From Caldimicrobium thiodismutans (lineage in GTDB: Bacteria > Desulfobacterota > Thermodesulfobacteria > Thermodesulfobacteriales > Thermodesulfobacteriaceae): DNA of 8,060 nucleotides. Location of the stretch: contig PNIE01000077.1 in the NCBI GenBank assembly GCA_002877875.1, forward strand, positions 1-8,060, read 5' to 3'. The notes under the pieces are model-generated. The model was not told where the DNA came from and searched no databases. It saw only the letters and a list, made by a program, of their open reading frames with translations. Of this stretch, positions 1 through 5,400 are shown piece by piece; within the stretch, counting starts at the first letter, position 1, and each line of letters opens with the position of its first letter. Position numbers and translations under genes: made by a program.

Positions 1-358
1 CTCTAACTCCTTTCAAGGATCCATCTAAGGATAATTCTCCTACAAAGGCTCTGTTCTTTAAACTTTCCTTCTCTATAAGCCCCTCCCCCGAAAGAATACC
101 TAAGGCAATAGCAAGATCGAACCCAGTTCCTTCCTTTTTTAGATCAGCCGGTGATAGATTTACAATGATTTTTTTCAAAGGAAAATTTAAACCAGAGTTT
201 ATAAGGGCTGAACGGATCCTTTCTTTACTTTCTTTGATACTGCTGTCAGGGAGACCGACAATGGTTATCCCTGGAAGCCCTCTTGAGAGATCAACTTCTA
301 CTTCAACTGGAAAGGCAGAAAGCCCAAGGAGGGTGAAAGAAAGAGCTTTACTAAGCAT
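1..358 (-). CDS. comM: ComM/YifB-family Mg-chelatase-like AAA+ ATPase, N-terminal part (cut by window edge)
   Basis: Only the first 119 codons are present; the gene continues past the left edge. The translation starts MLSKALSFTLLGLSAF and continues with VEVEVDLSRGLPGITIVGLP, IKESKERIRSALINSGLNFP, then VNLSPADLKKEGTGFDLAIA. These are the signature blocks of the N-terminal ChlI-like (Lon protease C-terminal-like fold) domain of the YifB/ComM family. In naturally transformable bacteria ComM is a hexameric AAA+ helicase that drives branch migration when incoming single-stranded DNA is integrated; many non-competent species also keep it. The AAA+ ATPase and C-terminal domains must lie outside the window. 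The ATG at 356-358 matches the usual family N-terminus but has no good Shine-Dalgarno just before it. The gene sits 14 bp past the stem of the atp operon terminator, with no clear promoter of its own. Family assignment is firm; a role in competence here is inferred. Confidence 0.93.
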   Translation of the reverse strand, partial: MLSKALSFTLLGLSAFPVEVEVDLSRGLPGITIVGLPDSSIKESKERIRSALINSGLNFPLKKIIVNLSPADLKKEGTGFDLAIALGILSGEGLIEKESLKNRAFVGELSLDGSLKGVR

Positions 359-364
359 TGAGGT

Positions 365-417
365 TCTAAAATTAAAAACAGGGCCTTAAGCCTTTTATTA
401 GGCCCAAGGCCCTGTTT
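365..417 (-). terminator. Rho-independent terminator of the atpZIBE operon
   Basis: A perfect 12-bp inverted repeat has arms at 376-387 and 406-417 around an 18-nt loop. Read on the minus strand, the stem is followed by a T-rich stretch (GTTTTTAATTTT). It lies 27 bp after the atpE stop and just before comM, so it should end most atp transcripts. The loop contains an alternative 6-bp pairing (381-386 with 400-405), so the RNA could fold in more than one way. Confidence 0.85.
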
Positions 418-443
418 ACCTCCTTTGTATTTTCTTTTTTAAT

Positions 444-821
444 TTAACCACCAAGGAACTGTAAGAATTTAGGTAAGACTGGGTTAGCATAAAGAAGAAT
501 CAAGGCAATAACCAGAGCGTAAATCACCAGTGTTTCAGTGAGAGCGATACCAAGAATCATAGTAACCGTAAGCTTCCCTGCAAGTTCAGGGTTTCTAGCT
601 ATACCTTGGCAGGCTCCAGCTGTAGCTTGACCGATACCTATACCACATCCTAAAGCTCCAAGTCCAACACCAATTCCAGCTGCAAGAATAATAGCTGAAT
701 AGATACCAAAACCAGTAACCATCTTATCCCCTGCTGCTTTAGCCACTTCCTGTGCAAGAGCGGGGTGAGTTAAGGCTAGAGATACAAGCGCAATTCCTAA
801 AAGAATCAACCACTTCTTCAT
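444..821 (-). CDS. atpE: F-type ATP synthase subunit c with N-terminal signal peptide
   Basis: The 125-residue protein is the proteolipid that forms the rotor ring of the F0 sector in the inner membrane. After a signal-like segment (KK at 2-3, hydrophobic core about 4-17, ending ALA at 21-23 before QE) there are two transmembrane helices, about 37-70 and 84-112. They are joined by the conserved polar loop ARNPE (75-79), the contact with the F1 stalk. The ion-carrying carboxylate is Glu96 (LTETLVIY). At the TM1 position where Na+-coupled rings have Gln, this protein has Ile in the GIGIG run, so proton coupling is more likely (inference). The start at 821 is chosen because a strong Shine-Dalgarno lies 6 nt before it; an upstream TTG at 842 would place that site inside the gene. 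Without the leader the protein is about 102 residues, slightly longer than the usual 75-90. It is last in the atpZ-atpI-atpB-atpE operon. Confidence 0.95.
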   Translation of the reverse strand: MKKWLILLGIALVSLALTHPALAQEVAKAAGDKMVTGFGIYSAIILAAGIGVGLGALGCGIGIGQATAGACQGIARNPELAGKLTVTMILGIALTETLVIYALVIALILLYANPVLPKFLQFLGG

Positions 822-827
822 TCTTCC

Positions 828-836
828 ACCTCCTTT
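828..836 (-). promoter_or_regulatory. Strong ribosome binding site of atpE
   Basis: On the minus strand this reads AAAGGAGGT, an essentially perfect anti-16S match, with a 6-nt spacer to the ATG at 821. It decides the atpE start against the TTG at 842. It fits the need to make many copies of subunit c per complex. Confidence 0.85.
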
Positions 837-854
837 TGACAAATTTTATTTATT

Positions 855-884
855 TTATCAGAAGGCCCTAAAACCCCCTGATAA
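855..884 (-). promoter_or_regulatory. RNA stem-loop in the atpB-atpE intergenic spacer
   Basis: In the minus-strand transcript positions 884-874 (TTATCAGGGGG) pair with 865-855 (CCTTCTGATAA) through 11 consecutive pairs, two of them G-U wobbles, around an 8-nt loop. In the plus-strand RNA the two wobbles become A-C mismatches, so the structure favours the sense transcript. It is followed by an A/T-rich run and then the atpE ribosome binding site. It could act as an mRNA processing or stability element that raises subunit c synthesis over subunit a, or as a weak attenuator. The fold is seen in the sequence; the role is inferred. Confidence 0.5.
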
Positions 885-888
885 CCCC

Positions 889-1635
889 TTAGTGATGCTC
901 TTCTACTGCTCCAGCAAAATAAACAAGGCTCAATAATACAAAAATAAAGGTCTGAATAAATCCCACGGCTACTCCTAAAAGCATAACAGGAAGAGGAGCA
1001 AAGAATTTTCCTCCAAGCATTGTGAGAATTCCAAGAAGGATTTCTTTGGATAAGAGGTTCCCAAACAAACGGAAAGAAAGAGAAACAAGTCTTCCCAAAT
1101 GGCTAAAAATCTCTGCAGGAAGCATAAGAGGTATCAACCATGGAATGGGCCCAAGAAAATCTTTAAAATAAGAAAGACCTTTAAATTTAAGACCAAGATA
1201 GTGATAATAAACAATAGTAATAAAAGTTAAACCTATAGTAATATTGATGTTGGCTGTAGGAGACATAAACCCAGGTATTAGGCCTAAAAGATTGCTAAAC
1301 AAAATATAAAGGGAATAGGCAGAAATAAGAGGAAATATGGTCGGCATAAGTTTCTCAAGTTTATCGTGCGGCAAATTGTCCCTGGTAAAATTATAGATGC
1401 TTTCAACTACAAATTCCCATACATTCTGAAAGGCTCCAGGTATAAATTCTCTTTTTGATCTTGCCATAAGGGCAAGAATAAGAATTATTCCTATCACAAA
1501 ATAGCTATGCACCATGTGCGGGGCAAGAAGTTGAGCCAATATTCCATATTTATCAGCCTCTTCATAATAGTGCCAACCTGAAGGTAGACCAAGTTTTTCA
1601 AGAATTAAACAAAGAAATAAAATAGGATGTTCCAT
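889..1635 (-). CDS. atpB: F-type ATP synthase subunit a
   Basis: The 248-residue polytopic membrane protein forms the stator half of the proton channel against the c-ring. Hydrophobic segments lie at about 42-58, 101-122, 128-148, 163-178, 182-209 and 213-243. The signature SLSFRLFGNLLSKEIL places the essential arginine at Arg189 (equivalent to Arg210 of E. coli), with Asn193 and Glu198 nearby. The last helix carries Gln228 in GFIQTFIFVLLSLVYF, the conserved Gln252 position of E. coli. The C-terminus AVEEHH is also typical, and the length is normal for bacteria. The ATG at 1635 follows AGGAGG (1642-1647) at a good spacing, and the gene begins 13 bp after atpI. It is followed by a 67-bp spacer with a stem-loop and then atpE. 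Confidence 0.97.
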   Translation of the reverse strand: MEHPILFLCLILEKLGLPSGWHYYEEADKYGILAQLLAPHMVHSYFVIGIILILALMARSKREFIPGAFQNVWEFVVESIYNFTRDNLPHDKLEKLMPTIFPLISAYSLYILFSNLLGLIPGFMSPTANINITIGLTFITIVYYHYLGLKFKGLSYFKDFLGPIPWLIPLMLPAEIFSHLGRLVSLSFRLFGNLLSKEILLGILTMLGGKFFAPLPVMLLGVAVGFIQTFIFVLLSLVYFAGAVEEHH

Positions 1636-1648
1636 CTTGAACCTCCTC

Positions 1649-2083
1649 TTAAAATTTTTCTCTCTTTTTAAACCAAAACCTAAATATCACCACAAAGATT
1701 TGCATATAAACTAAAGTAAAACCCAAAATAAGAAAAACTGGATGAAGTTTAATATATCTTATCAAAAAATAAAAGATTATTCCTAAAGCAAGAAGCCTTA
1801 GATAGGCCTTTATGAGGAAAAGAGTCTTCTCTTTCTGATAAGGTCTTTCAAGGCAATTCATCACATTGGTATAAACTTTATAAAGAAGCTCCCTTCCTTC
1901 CTTTTTAAGGGTTACAAAATTTATATAAGCAAGAACTCCCCCCAAGAGAAAAGAAAAGAAAAGTTTTATATTCTGAAAAATAATAAAAATAGAAAGAGAT
2001 CCTGTAAAGAGACTAAGTAGCATAAAGAGATTTAACTCTTGAAAAAAGGCCTTACTTCCCTCTTCCCTCACCTTTATCGACAT
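1649..2083 (-). CDS. atpI: ATP synthase subunit I (AtpI-like), four-helix membrane protein
   Basis: This 144-residue protein has four hydrophobic segments (about 17-37, 40-58, 88-108 and 113-135) and a basic C-terminus (FKKREKF). The second helix pair start GGVLAYINFVTLKKEG, and the KAYLRLLALGIIFYFLI and LILGFTLVYMQIF stretches, resemble the ATP synthase I family (PF03899). Its place directly before atpB supports this. In studied bacteria AtpI assists c-ring assembly or, with AtpZ, has been linked to Mg2+/Ca2+ uptake; it is not part of the catalytic core. The ATG at 2083 lies inside the last codons of atpZ (32-bp overlap). Its only Shine-Dalgarno-like bases (AAGG) touch the ATG, so initiation probably depends on ribosomes finishing atpZ. 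A GTG four codons later is an alternative start. Sequence conservation in this family is weak, so context carries much of the call. Confidence 0.8.
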   Translation of the reverse strand: MSIKVREEGSKAFFQELNLFMLLSLFTGSLSIFIIFQNIKLFFSFLLGGVLAYINFVTLKKEGRELLYKVYTNVMNCLERPYQKEKTLFLIKAYLRLLALGIIFYFLIRYIKLHPVFLILGFTLVYMQIFVVIFRFWFKKREKF

Positions 2084-2318
2084 CCTTCATGCGCCTTTTG
2101 CTGTAATAAATAAGATTTTTTATCCCTCCAATAGCACCAAAAATGATAAATAAAGTGGTAATCCACGGAGAGGTCTTTCCCTTCAGAAGTTTTTCTTCTA
2201 TTAGCCATCCCGTAATAGCTCCTGCTAAAATTGAGCCTATAACTGCTATACCTATAGTTAAACTCTCACCAAGAACAGTCAGTAAAAACTTTAAATTACT
2301 CTCTTTTTTATTATTCAA
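2052..2318 (-). CDS. atpZ: AtpZ/AtpI-family F0 accessory membrane protein, TTG start
   Basis: The 88-residue protein has two transmembrane helices (about 19-41 and 52-71) with glycine-spaced faces (GSILAGAITGWLIEEKL, then FIIFGAIGGIKNLIYYSKRR) and a highly charged C-terminus. This is the pattern of the small AtpZ family (PF09527) that heads many F0 operons. Family members are thought to act with AtpI in ion supply or ATP synthase assembly. There is no ATG in the first 75 codons and a stop lies three codons upstream, so the TTG at 2316-2318 is the only reasonable start. No Shine-Dalgarno precedes it, and a good promoter sits so close that the message may be leaderless. It is first in the operon and overlaps atpI by 32 bp. 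Confidence 0.82.
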   Translation of the reverse strand: MNNKKESNLKFLLTVLGESLTIGIAVIGSILAGAITGWLIEEKLLKGKTSPWITTLFIIFGAIGGIKNLIYYSKRRMKDVDKGEGRGK

Positions 2319-2326
2319 TTTAACTT

Positions 2327-2355
2327 ATTTTAGAGATGGCTTTAAAATTAATCAA
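2327..2355 (-). promoter_or_regulatory. Putative sigma-70-type promoter of the atpZIBE operon
   Basis: On the minus strand a -35 TTGATT (2350-2355) and a -10 TAAAAT (2327-2332) are separated by exactly 17 bp. Transcription would start near 2318-2322, at or a few bases before the TTG of atpZ. It lies in the 85-bp gap after the large activase gene, where I see no convincing terminator, so read-through into atp is also possible. Confidence 0.6.
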
Positions 2356-2403
2356 GAGGAATTAGCAGTAAATCTTACTAATAATTGGGGATTTTTTCTC
2401 TTT

Positions 2404-5400
2404 TTAAAAATTAACTACTTTTTTTTGTAGATTTTCTTCTCTTTTTACTTCCCAATACTCTTTAACCTGTTCTACAAAAGCCTCAAGTCTCATTCTTACA
2501 CCCATAGATTTCTGGCCATCACAAGGCACAGTTAATATAGGTAGTCTTTCTCCGGTCTCCTCTCTAACTCTCTTTAAAATAGCCGCCTGAACATTCCCTG
2601 GCATACAAGCAAAGGGAATTACATTCACAAGCCCTGAAACTCCCTTTTTCAGATATTCCACAGCCTTCCCAATGGAAAGCATAACCTCTCCGCCTTCATA
2701 ATCCGGATGCAAAAAGGCCTTAGCATATCTTTCAAGATCTTCAATAGTTGGGTCTTTTGCTCTATCCCCCAGAAAATCCTCAACAAGTTTCAAAAATCTC
2801 TCTTCGTCTTTAAATTGGATTTGATTTTCAATGATAAATTTTAGAACTGGTCCAAGAAGACCACTTCTCTTAGCCCATTTCTTCGAAATATAATTTATAA
2901 AATAAATCCATTCTCCTATAGGTGGAAGAAGCACCTCAAGTCCCATATCCTCAAGGGTCCTGTAGAGATTTTCATTAGCAAAACGATTAGATCTCACATA
3001 GATTTCACCAACTACTCCTACCAAAGGAAGTTCCTCCTCCTTTCGGGGAATTCTATTGAAGGCCTCTTTGATTTCAAGAAGGGTCTCAGCCATATTTCCT
3101 CTTTCTTCGATAGTTTTTTCTATTTTGGAGAGTCCTTCCCAATACACTTTTTCTACCTCTTTTTTGTCAAGGGCATAGGGTCTTACCCTTCTTAGAAGCT
3201 TGTCAAGAATATCCACTGCAACTACCCCTCTCCAGGCTATTCTTGTAAAATCACTTCCAGCAATACCAAGATCTTCATAAAATTCAATATCCTGCTGAGG
3301 AGAGTAGATAGGAAGGTTTGTGATTCCAAGATCTCTCAAAATCTTTCGATGAAGCCTATTATACTGTCCAAACCTGCAAGGCCCTGAACCATCAGGCATA
3401 AAAAAGACACTTTTTTCAGGATCAAAATCAGGCCTATTAATAAGCTTAATCAAATCTCCTGTGGTTAAAATAGTGGGATAACACTCTTTACCGGAAGTCC
3501 ACTTTCTTCCAAGCTCAAGGGATTCCTCATCTGGCTCAGGAAGAACCTCAGCTTTAATTCCACAGGCTCTAAAAGCTGCAGCTAAGGCCCTTGCATGATC
3601 AGTCATATAGGGAATATAAATAGTTCTTCCCTGAGTGGGATGAATCTTTTGTCTATTAAAAGTCCTTTGAAGCTTGTAAGATTTTACCTTTCCTTTTATA
3701 CTGTCTACAAAGGCCTCAAGTCTCGTAACCACTCCTGCCTCAGCACTGTGTTCATCCACTTCAATTTCTATAAAGGGTTTCCCTGCAAGAAGTTCTTCAA
3801 AAAAGTGGGCTATAAAAGAATCAGGCCCACAGGAAAAGTTGGTGAAATAAATAGGAAATAAATTGGGAGTTTCTCTAATAAAATGGGCTGCCAATAAAAA
3901 TCTCTGTCCATATTCCCAATACATTCCTTCAAGGGTCTCTCTCTCCTTAATTCTCTCAAGAGGTAGCATATCCACTGGAAGGCCAAGAAGTCCAAGTTTT
4001 CTTATTTTATGATGAAGTGAAAGATTAGCCCCTGGATCAAAGGCATTGTATGGTCTTCCTATAATTACAAGCACGATTTCATTCTCAAATTCTTTTAAAA
4101 GCTCTTCACCTCTCTTCTTTAGCCATCTACGAAATTCCTCTTGTGCCTCTTCCGCTATCTTCCAAGCCTTTTTAACCTTTTCAGCCTCTTCTGAAAGAAG
4201 TTTAGCCAGCGTTTTTATCTCTTCATTGAGGACATACCCCTTTCTTCCCAAATGAAACACAGGAGAGATAACTCTTGCCTTATAATCCCTAAAATTAATA
4301 CTTGCAGGGCTTATCCAAGGGAGACTTTGAACCCAGGGGCAAATTTTTCCAATTTTTAATTCGGGAACTTCTGCAGGAAAGTCAGTTATTTGAGGAATAA
4401 AGATGGTCTTTACTCCTAGGTCAAGAAGTTTTTTGAGGTGCCCTAAAGCAATTTTTATGGGAAAACATGGTTCACCTGGAGCTAACTCACACCCTATTTT
4501 AATAACTTCCTTCGAAGTAGGAGGAGATAGATAAACCTTGTAGCCTAGCTCCTGAAAAAGGGTAGCAAAAAAGGGAAGCCATTCAAAAAATTGTAAGGCC
4601 CTTGGAATACCTATAACTTTATCTGAGGATAAATCAAGATCTTCAGGCAGGGGATTTAAATAGGAGAGAAGTTTTTTCTCTCTTTCAAGGGTAGGATTGG
4701 GAATCCTCTCATCAGGTTTCCTATGATCAAGTTCATAGCGGTCACATCTTCCTCCATAATAATAGGGATGAGAGTCCTCAACTATGACCTTGTGAATCTC
4801 ACATTGATTGGGACAATGATGACACTCAAAGGTGGAGATAAAATATTTTACTTTAGCAAGATCAAAGCCCTTGAATCTACTTTCTCCCTTGGTTTCTGCT
4901 TTGGCAAGAAGGGCAACTCCTATAGCCCCTGTAACCTCATTATTCGGAGGAACTATTACAGGTTTGCCAAGCACCTTTTCAAAGGCAGCAACCACGCCTT
5001 TATTGAAGGCTACCGCTCCCTGGAAAAAGATTTTTTTGCCAATTTTTCTTCCTTCAACTACTTTGTTTAAATAATTATAAACAATAGAATAACAGAGGCC
5101 TGCAATAAGATCCTCCTTGGGAAGACCCTGCTGCTGATAATGAAGAAGATCGGACTGCATAAAGACAGTGCATCTTTCTCCCATTTTTAAGGGAGCCTTG
5201 CTCTTTAAAGCAAGCTCTCCGAATTCTTCTATAGGAATACCGAGCTTAACTGCCTGCTCTTGAAGGAAGGAACCCGTTCCTGCAGCACAAGCTTTGTTCA
5301 TGGTAAAATCAGAAATAGTTCCTCCCTCAAGATAGATATACTTTGAATCTTGCCCACCAATCTCAAAAATGGTATCCACCTCTGGATCTAGATAGAGGGC

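Noticed and set aside
165..389. Plus-strand open frame of 74 codons
   Set aside because: It lies opposite comM, whose translation matches the YifB/ComM family block by block; the plus-strand product has no recognisable features.
444..821. Possible Na+-coupled ATP synthase
   Set aside because: The first-helix Gln typical of Na+ rings is replaced by Ile at the aligned position; the Gln two residues further on does not align with it. Glu-Thr in helix 2 alone is not enough.
822..842. Longer atpE starting at TTG 842 (seven extra residues)
   Set aside because: The extra codons are the ribosome binding site itself (AAAGGAGGT at 828-836); the ATG at 821 is correctly spaced from it and begins a clean signal peptide.
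2365..2390. Imperfect dyad (AGTAA-GAT-TTACT with outer ATT/AAT) between the activase gene and atpZ, considered as a terminator or operator
   Set aside because: The stem is only 5 AT-rich pairs with a 3-nt bulge before the outer pairs and has no T-run after it on the minus strand; chance is likely in this AT-rich gap.
2143..2430. Plus-strand open frame of 95 codons across the atpZ region
   Set aside because: It overlaps atpZ in antisense and extends into the promoter gap; it has no ribosome site and no recognisable family features.
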